Shown here: positions 43,556 to 52,017 of the stretch, piece after piece | How positions within the stretch are numbered: the first letter of the stretch is position 1 | How the letters are laid out: every line of letters starts with the position of its first letter | Assembly: GCF_003581585.1 (NCBI RefSeq) | Contig: NZ_QXIR01000007.1 | Span: forward strand, 86,787-150,786 | Length of the DNA: 64,000 bases | Origin: Bacillus salacetis | GTDB lineage: Bacteria > Bacillota > Bacilli > Bacillales > Bacillaceae_B | Direction of reading: 5' to 3' | The notes under the pieces: model-generated | The model's database searches: none | What the model was told of the DNA's origin: nothing | What the model saw: the letters and a program-made list of their open reading frames with translations, nothing else | Position numbers and translations under genes: made by a program

Positions 43556-44260
43556 TCAATGAGCCTCCACACTATTCTGTTTCTTGTTTGTCAAGAACCC
43601 GGCAGCAAGAACGCCGATTGTAAGCACGGCAGTGATCAGGTATGTGAAAGGGCTGTGTGAAAGGTGAACCAGGTTTAAGAACTGCTTGTCCGCCATCACC
43701 ATTTCACCAGCTGTCCAGGCAAGGATTCCTGACCCAATGTAAGCAATCCAGCGAAACCTCTCCAAGAGCTTTACAATTGCCTTTGAACCGAAAATCATGA
43801 TCGGGATGCTGATCAGTACGCCAAGGGCAATCATCCCGATATGGCCGTGGGCTGCGCCGGCAACAGCCACTACATTATCAAGGCTCATTACCGCATCAGC
43901 AATGATGATGGTCATGATTGCCTGGCTCAGACCGGTATGGGCTTTGATGTTTGCTTCTTCCTCTTCCTCTACCAATACTTTATAAGCGATCCATAGAAGC
44001 AGGATTCCTCCGATTAAATGCACATAAGGAATTTGAAGAAGATAAACAATGACGGCTGCAAAGAGAATACGAAGGACCACCGCTCCGCCTGTTCCATAGA
44101 AGATTGCCTTGTTCTGCAGATCCTTCGGAAGATTTTTTGTGGCCATCGCAATAACGATCGCATTATCACCCGACAGAATGATATCAATTGCAACAATTTT
44201 TAACAGGGCAAGTATTGCTCCTGAAGAAATAATAAATCCTGTGGAAAACAGAAAATCCAT
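43556..44260 (-). CDS. TerC-family integral membrane protein
   Basis: 234 residues, about seven membrane helices, with the two TerC signatures: IDIILSGDNAIVIAMA (about 25-40) and IIADAVMSLDNVVAVAG (about 119-135), whose Asp residues are thought to bind metal. In Bacillus, TerC-family members (YjbE/YkoY/YceF) work in manganese export or metalation of exoenzymes; which paralogue this is cannot be decided. AGGAGGAACAGG precedes the ATG at 44260. No yybP-ykoY riboswitch was recognised upstream. Confidence 0.92.
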   Translation of the reverse strand: MDFLFSTGFIISSGAILALLKIVAIDIILSGDNAIVIAMATKNLPKDLQNKAIFYGTGGAVVLRILFAAVIVYLLQIPYVHLIGGILLLWIAYKVLVEEEEEANIKAHTGLSQAIMTIIIADAVMSLDNVVAVAGAAHGHIGMIALGVLISIPIMIFGSKAIVKLLERFRWIAYIGSGILAWTAGEMVMADKQFLNLVHLSHSPFTYLITAVLTIGVLAAGFLTNKKQNSVEAH

Positions 44261-44607
44261 ATCCTGTTCCTCCTTTTTATCTGGGAAACTAGTAAGTCAT
44301 ATAAAATATCAACCTTATAATTATATCATATTTCGACTGCTTAAAGTGATTTATTGACTGGCAAATGAAAAGGAAGTCACTAGTAATTTGCCCCTGAACA
44401 GCAAGATTATCCAAAACAATAAGAGATTCCGCCAGAAAGAGAGTATCTCGGATCGATTCTGACCTAAAGAGACATGAAGCTGGAAAAAGCGGAATCGGGC
44501 TCCATGTTCTTCGACCGAAATCCAGGTAGGAAATGAAACAGCGGCCTTGGAAATATTGGCGAACAACAAAAAAACCCTTCCCCGAAATGGGAAAGGGTTC
44601 TGGAAGA
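44261..44607. other. Intergenic region rpsD/terC-like
   Basis: Holds, on the minus strand, the rpsD terminator (AACCCTTTCCC…GGGGAAGGGTT with T7, about 44567-44600) and a TATAAT box about 70 bp before the TerC start. The middle ~200 bp shows no gene, no convincing repeat and no riboswitch. Confidence 0.6.
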
Positions 44608-45210
44608 TTAACGAGAGTAGAACTCAACGATAAGAGCTTCGTTAATTTCAGCTGGCAGTTCAGAACGCTCAGCTAAGCGAGTGAATGAACCTTCAAGCTT
44701 GTCAGCATCAAAAGTCAAGAAGTCAGGAACAAAGCTGTTCACTTCAAGAGCTTCCTTGATGATGTCAAGGTTGCGGGATTTTTCACGAACACCGATTGTT
44801 TGGCCGGCGGACAGACGGTAAGATGGGATATCTACGCGAGATCCATCAACAGTGATGTGTCCGTGGTTAACAAGTTGGCGTGCTTGGCGGCGGGTACGAG
44901 CCAAACCAAGGCGATAAACAACGTTATCAAGGCGGCTTTCAAGAAGTGCCATGAAGTTTTCACCGTGTTTACCTTGCATTTTGCCTGCTCTGTCGAATAG
45001 GTTGCGGAATTGACGCTCAGTCACTCCATACATATGACGAAGCTTTTGCTTCTCTTGTAATTGCAAACCATACTCAGAGATTTTTTTGCGTTGGTTAGGA
45101 CCGTGTTGTCCAGGAGCGTAAGGACGCTTTTCTAATTCTTTACCTGTACCGCTTAGAGAGATTCCAAGGCGGCGGGATAATTTCCAGCTAGGGCCAGTAT
45201 AACGAGCCAT
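44608..45210 (-). CDS. rpsD: 30S ribosomal protein S4
   Basis: 200 residues, starting [16 protein letters not shown] with the S4 RNA-binding domain ([33 protein letters not shown]) in the second half. Primary 16S rRNA binder and assembly nucleator; in B. subtilis it represses its own gene. The ATG at 45210 is preceded by GAAGGAGGAG. Stand-alone gene outside the ribosomal operons, as in other Bacilli. Confidence 0.98.
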   Translation of the reverse strand: MARYTGPSWKLSRRLGISLSGTGKELEKRPYAPGQHGPNQRKKISEYGLQLQEKQKLRHMYGVTERQFRNLFDRAGKMQGKHGENFMALLESRLDNVVYRLGLARTRRQARQLVNHGHITVDGSRVDIPSYRLSAGQTIGVREKSRNLDIIKEALEVNSFVPDFLTFDADKLEGSFTRLAERSELPAEINEALIVEFYSR

Positions 45211-45395
45211 TGAAGACTCCTCCTTCGTGTTTTTATTTTGTTGTAAAATAAAAACCGTGTGTGAATAAACAATCATGAGTATTATGTTTTCATGTACCTT
45301 CGCTCCAGCAGCAGAGAGTTACAAGATACACCTCATTCGCGAGGAACAGAATACAGCATAAAGGACTTCACATAGGCTGCTTTATTTTACACAAA
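45211..45395 (-). promoter_or_regulatory. Long rpsD leader, probable S4 autoregulatory RNA
   Basis: About 185 nt of untranslated leader separate the rpsD promoter from the start. In transcript sense it includes GCGAAGGTACATGAAAACAT followed by AATACTCATG, resembling the known Bacillus S4 leader that folds into a pseudoknot bound by S4. The identification is from layout and partial motif recall. Confidence 0.65.
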
Positions 45396-45400
45396 GACCA

Positions 45401-45428
45401 TTATATGTTTTTGAAGAAAGGAAGTCAA
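45401..45428 (-). promoter_or_regulatory. rpsD promoter
   Basis: On the minus strand: TTGACT, 16-bp spacer, TATAAT (complement of 45401-45406). Confidence 0.85.
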
Positions 45429-45522
45429 GGGCAAATATGAAAAAACAAAAAAACAGCAGATTGTACGCAATTAAAAAAACTAGGGAATTTAGAATATTAC
45501 ATAGGAATCATCTGAATCTTTG

Positions 45523-45615
45523 TGATATAATCTACTTGATGGAATTACTGGGAATTAGTGCTTTTTCATCATTATCCGTGCAGCCAATGATTTGGTTTCA
45601 GGGATAATGATGAAA
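45523..45615 (+). promoter_or_regulatory. dgcP promoter and 14-bp leader hairpin
   Basis: An extended -10 TGATATAAT (45523-45531) is followed by a perfect 14-bp inverted repeat TTTCATCATTATCC (45564-45577) / GGATAATGATGAAA (45602-45615), enclosing CCAATGATTTGG. There is no T-run after it, so it is a leader structure rather than a terminator. The remaining sequence to 45669 shows only the ribosome site. Confidence 0.6.
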
Positions 45616-45669
45616 CGTTGAATCTTTAAATGGAATCTATCAGGAAAGCGAAGATAAGAGGGACATATT

Positions 45670-47556
45670 ATGGTGAATAATGATCGGATCGATACGCAGG
45701 CAACCGGATTGACGTCAACTGACCAAACCTTCCTGAATAACTATAAAGCTCGTTTATTCGACTTGGTGAATGATGAATTCAATGACGGTGAAAGCAGCTG
45801 CCTGTCCGCTTGGGTAAGGTGTGTGCAAGCCTCCTTGCAGGCAGGGGAAGTACTTTATTATCAACGGCTGGAAAACAGCTATCACCTTATTGGCAGCCAT
45901 CCTTTGGACAGTTATCCGGCCGCCGTTTTTCCTGAGACAATAGATCATATTTTTGAAGGGACGGAGGATGGAATCTCTGAATGGGTCAATGCCCCGTCAA
46001 GATTGAGCGGGTTTGACCTGGCTTTCAGGCTGTCGGACCAGAAGCAGAATCCATATGGAGTTTTGCTGATTAAAGGCATGAAGTCAGTTTTCTCCCGCGG
46101 CTGCCTGCGGAGTTTTGCTGATCATAGTGCAGCTTATCTGGGTAAAATGACATACTTCAATCAGGTCGTTGAAGAGGAGCATCGTTACAGGGAGCTTTTT
46201 AAAGTGAATGAAGCGTTCCACTCATCGATGGATATCAATACATTGCTCGGCCAGATTATCGGTACACTGACCAGGGTATTCCCGGATTATGAATTTCACT
46301 TGCTCCTTTCCAATGATAATGATAAAAACCATGGTAATCTGCCTATAAGGAATTTTGATTATGACAGTGTCAACAAAGCGGCGATGCAGGCATTCGTTAA
46401 TGGGACCGTGGAGTCTGAATTCCAGTATACAGATGAGAAGCTTACGCTGTACGCTCCGCTGAAAGGGAAGCAGGGGGTGTACGGGGTTCTTGAGGTCATC
46501 ACTTCCAATCAATTCAAATTTCCGGACAATCACCGGGAATTCATCCGCCTGCTTGCTTATACAGCTGGAAATGCACTTGAGAATGCCAAGCTTTATCAGC
46601 AGTCCAGAAGGCTGATATCGGACCTCCAGTTGATCAACGAGACTTCACATAGATTGAACTCGAATTTAAGAATGACAGAAACGTTGACTTTCTTAAAAAA
46701 ACAAATTAAACGATCTTTCCAGGCTTCTTCAATCGGATTTGTGTTTGTTGATGAAAAGGAAGAGGCGAGCGTCCTTCCGGAAAGCTCGGCATTTTTCCAA
46801 AGCTTTGAGGGGGCTTCCTATATTCATTTTGTGAAACGGAAAATCTTCAAAGAAAAGGATGCCCTCTTCATTGGGGATGTCAACGGGAAATTCGGCAAAG
46901 AGTTATCTTTTCTTTCCCTTATGGCCGTCCCGATGGTGCAGAATGATTCCATCATCGGCTTTTGTGTTGTCCTTCATAAGGAACCTTATGCGTTTTCTTT
47001 TGATATGTATAAATTGCTGCAGTCCTTCATCCATCATTCAACACTGGCTCTGACCAATTCCATGCTTCGGGAGAAATTGGAGGAACTTGTTGTTACCGAT
47101 CACCTGACACAGCTTTACTCCAGGAGTTTCCTGGATGAAGAGATGGTCAGGGCAATGAAGGATGACGAGCAGGGAGTACTTATCCTGATGGATATTGATG
47201 ACTTCAAGAAAATCAATGATAATTATGGACACCAGACGGGCGATGAAGTGCTGATACAAGTGGCCAGAACGATAATGGATGAGTCAGGGGAAATCGGCTT
47301 TGCTGCAAGATGGGGCGGAGAAGAACTCGCCGTTTACCTCCCTCAGAAAGATCTGAAGTCAGGTCTCGATTTCGGAACCCATATCGTCAAAAGGATTCCT
47401 GAAAAGACTTCTCCTTCTGTAACTGTATCCTGCGGTGTATCATTCTGGACAAGGGACCGGGCAGATCATGTGAAAGATCTTGTCAAAAGAGCGGATGCCT
47501 CCATGTATCATGCTAAGAACAATGGAAAGAACCAGATGGCAAATATCTTATTCTAA
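45670..47556 (+). CDS. dgcP: GAF/GGDEF diguanylate cyclase DgcP (YtrP)
   Basis: 628 residues: an N-terminal region of about 190 aa, two GAF-like sensory domains (about 195-310 and 330-455), then a GGDEF domain (about 465-625) with the intact A-site RWGGEELA (GGEEL, 549-553), so likely active in making c-di-GMP. No membrane helix. It resembles B. subtilis DgcP (YtrP), located after rpsD in both. The stop codon TAA (47554-47556) lies within the target duplication of MITE copy G. Confidence 0.93.
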   Translation: MVNNDRIDTQATGLTSTDQTFLNNYKARLFDLVNDEFNDGESSCLSAWVRCVQASLQAGEVLYYQRLENSYHLIGSHPLDSYPAAVFPETIDHIFEGTEDGISEWVNAPSRLSGFDLAFRLSDQKQNPYGVLLIKGMKSVFSRGCLRSFADHSAAYLGKMTYFNQVVEEEHRYRELFKVNEAFHSSMDINTLLGQIIGTLTRVFPDYEFHLLLSNDNDKNHGNLPIRNFDYDSVNKAAMQAFVNGTVESEFQYTDEKLTLYAPLKGKQGVYGVLEVITSNQFKFPDNHREFIRLLAYTAGNALENAKLYQQSRRLISDLQLINETSHRLNSNLRMTETLTFLKKQIKRSFQASSIGFVFVDEKEEASVLPESSAFFQSFEGASYIHFVKRKIFKEKDALFIGDVNGKFGKELSFLSLMAVPMVQNDSIIGFCVVLHKEPYAFSFDMYKLLQSFIHHSTLALTNSMLREKLEELVVTDHLTQLYSRSFLDEEMVRAMKDDEQGVLILMDIDDFKKINDNYGHQTGDEVLIQVARTIMDESGEIGFAARWGGEELAVYLPQKDLKSGLDFGTHIVKRIPEKTSPSVTVSCGVSFWTRDRADHVKDLVKRADASMYHAKNNGKNQMANILF

Positions 47557-47748
47557 GTCTTTTTTGCGTAAACTTTGTTTCTATTCAATATTAAATTCAA
47601 ATATCACCCTGGTAAATCTTCGTGTAAACCGCGGTGAGCAGGAAATGAAAGAGCTGCTCTTTCATTTTCGAGTGTAAAACCTTTGAATACATGGGAAAAT
47701 ATGTCAACCGGGATCTTTCCGATAGCAATAATATTTGCGAAAACAGCA
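47557..47748 (+). mobile_element. MITE-like intergenic repeat, copy G at the dgcP stop codon
   Basis: 192-bp copy bounded by a perfect 8-bp duplication TATTCTAA (47549-47556 and 47749-47756) that includes the dgcP stop codon. The ends are diverged (GTCTTTTTTGCGTAAAC… / …GCGAAAACAGCA) but the interior clearly matches: AAAGAGCTGCTCTTTCATTT and GAGTGTAAAACCTTTGAATA. Confidence 0.9.
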
Positions 47749-47834
47749 TATTCTAATGATTCAGGCCTTGAAACGTACAATATTTCAGGGTCTTTTATCT
47801 GAAGTATTCTAAAGGAAGCACAAATACAGATTTA

Positions 47835-47848
47835 TGTAAACGCTTTCT
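47835..47848. promoter_or_regulatory. cre site upstream of megL
   Basis: TGTAAACGCTTTCT, a perfect match to the cre consensus, about 160 bp before the methionine gamma-lyase gene. CcpA control of this gene is inferred. Confidence 0.78.
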
Positions 47849-47892
47849 TTTTTGAAGAAAATGTCATATGCTAATAGTGAATTCTTATGAGA

Positions 47893-47958
47893 TTATCAGG
47901 CTGGCCGACAAAGTGGAACAGTCGTGCCGGAGAGACCCTGTACTAATGGGATAGATAA
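47893..47958 (+). ncRNA. Candidate structured leader RNA before megL
   Basis: TTATC (47893-47897) can pair with GATAA (47954-47958), CAGG (47897-47900) with CCTG (47937-47940), and GGCCGAC (47903-47909) with GTCGTGCC (47921-47928, one bulge). The nested layout suggests a folded leader. It does not match the S-box, glycine, lysine or T-box patterns I know. Confidence 0.35.
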
Positions 47959-48005
47959 GATACAACCGCTTATAGGTTCGGATTAGAAAACAGGAGGAGA
48001 AAGAA

Positions 48006-49193
48006 ATGGAAAAGGGTTATGAAAGATTTGAAACCAAAGTCATTCACGAAGGGTACAACTCAGATGAATATAATGACAGTTTAGCACCGCCGCTCTATCA
48101 AACTTCCACATTCACTTTTAAAAATGCCCAGCAGGGTGAAAGGAGATTTGCCGGAGAGGAGAGCGGATATATATATTCCCGTCTTGGAAACCCTACCGTT
48201 TCCATGCTGGAGGAACGGATGGCGTCCTTGGAAAATGGTGAATCTGCTCTTGCTTTTGGTTCGGGGATGGCAGCTGTGTCCGCGGTCTTGCTTTCCTTAA
48301 CAAAAGCAAATGACCATGTCCTTTGTTCACAAGGAGTATACGGCTGCACATTTGGTTTATTGAACCTCATGCAAGATAAGTACAACATTACGCATGATTT
48401 CTCGGCAATGGATTCAGCGGAGGAGATAAGGAGAAGCATCAAACCTGAAACGGTCTGCATCTATGTTGAAACACCTATCAACCCGACTATGCAGCTGATT
48501 GACCTCGAACTGGTCTCAAGCATCGCAAAAGAGAAAGGCATTCCAGTCATTGTCGATAATACGTTTTCTTCGCCTTATCTGCAAAAGCCCCTTGATTTAG
48601 GCTGCGATATCATCATTCATAGTGCCACGAAATATATTTGCGGCCATGGGGATGTCATTGCAGGTGTTGTTGCAGGGAAAAAAGAACAAATGGATCATAT
48701 CAGAATGACAACGCAAAAGGATATCGGGGGTGTGATCTCGCCATTCGATGCCTGGCTCCTGCTGCGTGGCTTAAAGACGCTGCCGGTGCGGATGGACCGG
48801 CATTGTGAAAATGCAGGGGAAATTGCGGCTTTCCTCAAAGAGCAGCCGCAGGTGGAAAAACTGTTCTACCCGGGAAATCCGGACGATCCCAGCTATGAAA
48901 CAATGAAAAAGCAAATGAATAAACCGGGCGGATTAATCGCTTTTACCATCAAAGGAACAAAAGAGACGGCCCAGCAATTCATGAATGAATTAAAACTGAT
49001 CAAGATCGCGGTCAGCCTTGGCGATGCCGAAACCTTGATACAGCATCCGGCGACTATGACCCATGCCGTCGTCCCTGCTGAGTCCAGAGAGAAAATGGGC
49101 ATAACCGATACTTTGCTGAGACTCTCCATCGGGCTTGAAGCATGGGAAGATATCCGTGATGATTTAATGCAGGCATTCAATAAAGTGAAATAA
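48006..49193 (+). CDS. megL: Methionine gamma-lyase (PLP, Cys/Met metabolism)
   Basis: 395-residue gamma-family PLP enzyme. PLP Lys in IIHSATKYICGHGD; phosphate-binding YSRLGNPT and FGSGMAAVSA. Cys in QGVYGCTFGLL is the residue that marks methionine gamma-lyases (usually Gly or Thr in cystathionine lyases), so breakdown of Met to methanethiol, ammonia and 2-oxobutyrate is favoured, though related C-S lyase activities are possible. ACAGGAGGAG precedes ATG 48006. Monocistronic with a cre site upstream. Confidence 0.87.
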   Translation: MEKGYERFETKVIHEGYNSDEYNDSLAPPLYQTSTFTFKNAQQGERRFAGEESGYIYSRLGNPTVSMLEERMASLENGESALAFGSGMAAVSAVLLSLTKANDHVLCSQGVYGCTFGLLNLMQDKYNITHDFSAMDSAEEIRRSIKPETVCIYVETPINPTMQLIDLELVSSIAKEKGIPVIVDNTFSSPYLQKPLDLGCDIIIHSATKYICGHGDVIAGVVAGKKEQMDHIRMTTQKDIGGVISPFDAWLLLRGLKTLPVRMDRHCENAGEIAAFLKEQPQVEKLFYPGNPDDPSYETMKKQMNKPGGLIAFTIKGTKETAQQFMNELKLIKIAVSLGDAETLIQHPATMTHAVVPAESREKMGITDTLLRLSIGLEAWEDIRDDLMQAFNKVK

Positions 49194-49196
49194 ACA

Positions 49197-49227
49197 AAAA
49201 ACAGAGCCGGCTGGTTCTGTTTTTTTC
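49197..49227 (+). terminator. megL terminator
   Basis: AACAGAGCC/GGTTCTGTT stem-loop with T-run. Confidence 0.8.
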
Positions 49228-49579
49228 TCTGCTTTGATTTTGAAGATTTCACGCGTTGCTGAATACAAAATGGGGTGGGGCATAGGCGGTCATGTACCTG
49301 GAATTATAAATGAAGTAAGATTTGAGTGTCACATGTAGGGTTTAAAATGGCCTGAATTAAAGGTGAATCGGGACCATGGTGTACCATGAAGCTTCCATGA
49401 GAACAAAATCAAAGTTGACATAATCAAATTTCCTCCTTTTTCTCATCCGGAAAAACTCAAACTATAGCACATCCCCTTTAGGAGCTCTGACAAAACATAT
49501 TTCTTAGAGCATACCCAGGCATGTTATGGTCAATTTTGGGTAAGTAGATGGTATTAGTAAATGGGGAGGTAACGCTCAA
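49228..49579. other. Intergenic region before yhfW-like gene
   Basis: About 350 bp. A possible, weak 53-56-bp spaced similarity (CCTGGAATTA near 49296, CCTGAATTA near 49352) may be a remnant of a repeat like the other arrays. The last 30 bp carry GGGGAGG, the ribosome site of the next gene. No gene recognised. Confidence 0.4.
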
Positions 49580-51115
49580 ATGAATGAGAAAATGATACCG
49601 AAAGAGTCCTATTCTTACTGGCGCAAAGCGGCCGAAGAAAGAGGGCTGACTTTTGAAAAACTGGAAAACCAAGTGCATCATGCAGATGTCACCATAGTCG
49701 GGGCGGGAATCACCGGCATCATCGCTGCTTATTTACTTTCGCGGGAAGGGAAAAAAGTTGCGCTTGTCGAAGCTGGCAGAGTAATAGACGGTACCACCGG
49801 GTATACCACTGCTAAAGTATCCGCCCAGCATGGCGTCATCTACGATCAGCTTTTACAGCAGCACGGAGCGGATAAAGCGTCACAATATTATCAGGCAAAC
49901 CTTGCTGCGTTAAACTTCATAGAAAATCTTGTTGATGAATTAAACATAGACTGCGAATATACGAAATTGCCCTCTTATATTTACTCTGTAACCGAAAAGG
50001 GATCCGAGACAATCAAAAAGGAAGCGAAAGCCTATCAGGAATTAAATATACCTGGGGAGCTGACAACAGTGACAGACTTGCCATTCCAGGTAACCTCCGC
50101 CCTTAGAATGCCAAATCAGGCACAGTTTCATCCGGTGAAGTTCCTGCTTCCGCTTTTAGATGAAATCAAGGCAAATGGGGGAACGATTTTTGAACACACC
50201 AGGGTGACCAAGATCACGGGGGGAGAACCTGTGGAAGTGGTGACTGAAGGAGGAGGCAAACTTTCTTCTCCTAAGGTGATTGTCAGCACCCATTTCCCGA
50301 TCAATGACTTCAAGGGCTTATATTTTTCAAGACTGGACATAGAGCGGTCATATATCCTGGCGGCTAAATCTGCGATTCCGGTCCCGGAAGGAATGTACCT
50401 GAGCGCGGATCAGCCAAAAAGATCTATCCGATACAGTACAGATTCCAATGGAGAGAAGATGATTCTTTTTGGCGGGGACAGCCACAAAACAGGACAAGGC
50501 GGAGATACGGAAGAACATTATCAAAATCTCAAACACTTCGCGGAAAAGCATTTTTCCATAAAAGAATTCCCATACCGCTGGTCTGCACAAGATCTGACGA
50601 CATTGGATAAAATCCCATATATAGGTCATGTTACCGGAAATCAGCCGCACATCTTGGTAGCGACGGGTTACGCGAAATGGGGGATGACCAATGGGGCAGC
50701 GGCGGCTTTGCTGCTATCCGATTTGGTGCAGGAAAAAGACAACCGATTCAAGGATCTATTTACACCTTCCAGATTCAATGCAAACCCTTCCATCAAGAAC
50801 TTCGTCAAAGAAAATGCCGATGTAGCAAAGGAGTTTGTCAAAGGAAAACTTGATAAGCATGACAGGAGACTGGAGGAACTGGAAAACGGTGAGGGAGCTG
50901 TCGTGACAGTTGATGGGAAGCGGGCAGGTGCCTACCGTAATGATATCGGTGAAGTGACAGTGGTCGATACTACTTGTACCCATATGGGGTGTGAACTAGG
51001 GTGGAACAATGCTGAGAAATCGTGGGATTGTCCATGCCATGGCAGCCGATTCTCAGCTTGTGGAGATGTCATTGAAGGACCGGCTGTCGAACCTTTGAAA
51101 AAAATATATGAATAA
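49580..51115 (+). CDS. yhfW: FAD-dependent oxidoreductase with C-terminal Rieske domain (YhfW-like)
   Basis: 511 residues. N-terminal Rossmann FAD loop VGAGITGIIAAYLLSREG (DAO fold, residues about 41-58), C-terminal FAD segment ILVATGYAKWGMTNGAAAA, then a Rieske [2Fe-2S] domain (about 425-505) with CTHMGC and CPCHGS ligands. The fusion suggests electron transfer from flavin to the cluster; substrate unknown. Similar to B. subtilis YhfW, which in that genome lies elsewhere, so the location here differs. Confidence 0.9.
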   Translation: MNEKMIPKESYSYWRKAAEERGLTFEKLENQVHHADVTIVGAGITGIIAAYLLSREGKKVALVEAGRVIDGTTGYTTAKVSAQHGVIYDQLLQQHGADKASQYYQANLAALNFIENLVDELNIDCEYTKLPSYIYSVTEKGSETIKKEAKAYQELNIPGELTTVTDLPFQVTSALRMPNQAQFHPVKFLLPLLDEIKANGGTIFEHTRVTKITGGEPVEVVTEGGGKLSSPKVIVSTHFPINDFKGLYFSRLDIERSYILAAKSAIPVPEGMYLSADQPKRSIRYSTDSNGEKMILFGGDSHKTGQGGDTEEHYQNLKHFAEKHFSIKEFPYRWSAQDLTTLDKIPYIGHVTGNQPHILVATGYAKWGMTNGAAAALLLSDLVQEKDNRFKDLFTPSRFNANPSIKNFVKENADVAKEFVKGKLDKHDRRLEELENGEGAVVTVDGKRAGAYRNDIGEVTVVDTTCTHMGCELGWNNAEKSWDCPCHGSRFSACGDVIEGPAVEPLKKIYE

Positions 51116-51120
51116 CAGTA

Positions 51121-51152
51121 CCCCCGAAAATTTCTTTTCGGGGGCTGTTTTT
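51121..51152. terminator. Terminator between yhfW-like and cupin gene
   Basis: CCCCCGAAAA/TTTTCGGGGG perfect stem, loop TTTC, T-run after CTG on the plus side and A/T-rich on the other. Confidence 0.9.
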
Positions 51153-51660
51153 ACTCTTCTATTTTCCAATGAGCAAGCAAGGGGCCGTCTTCTCCGTATA
51201 CTGGATCCTGGGAAGGGATGCCGACTTCCTTGATTTCACTGAACAGCAGGTTCCTTTCGCCATTCTCTCCAGTTTTCAAGTTGTGATCCTTTCCGGCGGG
51301 ATACGCGCCTGCCACTTTGAAATCTTCGCTGGCGGTCAATCTTTTATGTCCTGTGCCAGCTGGCAGCACCACCACATCTCCCGGATGGACTTCGACTTTC
51401 TTTCCGCTCTCCCCTCCAAGGATTAATTCAGCAGTGCCGCTTACAACGCCAAGAACTTCATGGGTGTTGCTGTGAAAGTGATGGTAATCAAACACGCCTC
51501 CCTGCCAGCTGTTCCTCCAGTTGTGCTCGTTGAAAACCCGTTCAGATTGCTCCGGGTTGTCTTTGAAAGCTCCCTCGTATAAAAGGACTGGCAAATCAGG
51601 ATTATTAGGGATTGAAGCACTTTCTTCAAAATAAAAAGTTTTCACACCGTTGCTTTGCAT
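51151..51660 (-). CDS. Cupin-domain protein (YjlB-like)
   Basis: 169-residue single cupin. Motif 1 is YHHFHSNTHEVLGVVSGTAEL (metal His and Glu), motif 2 PGDVVVLPAGTGHKRL (metal His). The short N-terminal lead and the WRNSWQGGVFDYHHFH entry are as in B. subtilis YjlB; substrate unknown. AAAGGAGG precedes the ATG at 51660. Convergent with the YhfW-like gene. Confidence 0.87.
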   Translation of the reverse strand: MQSNGVKTFYFEESASIPNNPDLPVLLYEGAFKDNPEQSERVFNEHNWRNSWQGGVFDYHHFHSNTHEVLGVVSGTAELILGGESGKKVEVHPGDVVVLPAGTGHKRLTASEDFKVAGAYPAGKDHNLKTGENGERNLLFSEIKEVGIPSQDPVYGEDGPLLAHWKIEE

Positions 51661-51769
51661 GTGTAATCCTCCTTTGCTTTCTTATATGGTTAGGGTTTCC
51701 CCTGAAGCAGCGGGGGTAAACTTGCATAGGTGCTTGCCCGGGTAAAGTATTTGACAGAAGGATATTCGT

Positions 51770-51965
51770 TGGTTTCCTAACGGTGCCGTTCAATCGGAAA
51801 ACCGGGATATCCATTCATGATATCAGTCAGTAACATGTTATCAGTCATAAGGATCAGAGACGTGAAACCGGCAATTCAGCCAGTAACGAATCCTCAGGCT
51901 GGCACAATGGATATCCGGAGGTGATACCGATCAGCAGCATGCATTCACCTCAGCGTACAGCCAGT
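51770..51965. repeat. Degenerate ~53-bp intergenic repeat (array 4)
   Basis: TCCTAAC near 51775, CAGTCAGTAAC at 51824 and CAGCCAGTAAC at 51877 are 53 bp apart; weaker CAGCAGCATGC follows at 51932. GGATATCC occurs at the outer parts (51806-51811 as GATATC; 51909-51916). No gene recognised; this accounts for the 350-bp gap between the cupin gene and ytsP. Confidence 0.55.
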
Positions 51966-51983
51966 CTGCACATTTGCCGCATA

Positions 51984-52012
51984 ACAAAAAGCCGGGGCAG
52001 CCACCCCGGCTT
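51984..52012 (-). terminator. ytsP terminator
   Basis: AAGCCGGGG/CCCCGGCTT stem read on the minus strand, followed there by TTTTTG. Confidence 0.9.
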
Positions 52013-52017
52013 AAAGA

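Noticed and set aside
44261..44560. yybP-ykoY manganese riboswitch for the TerC-family gene
   Set aside because: None of the conserved loop sequences could be found on the minus strand.
44340..44570. Possible further MITE copy between rpsD and the TerC-like gene
   Set aside because: Only short strings such as AATCGGGCTCC match; no terminal repeats or target duplication.
47881..48000. SAM (S-box) riboswitch ahead of the methionine enzyme
   Set aside because: Conserved S-box strings and kink-turn pattern are absent.
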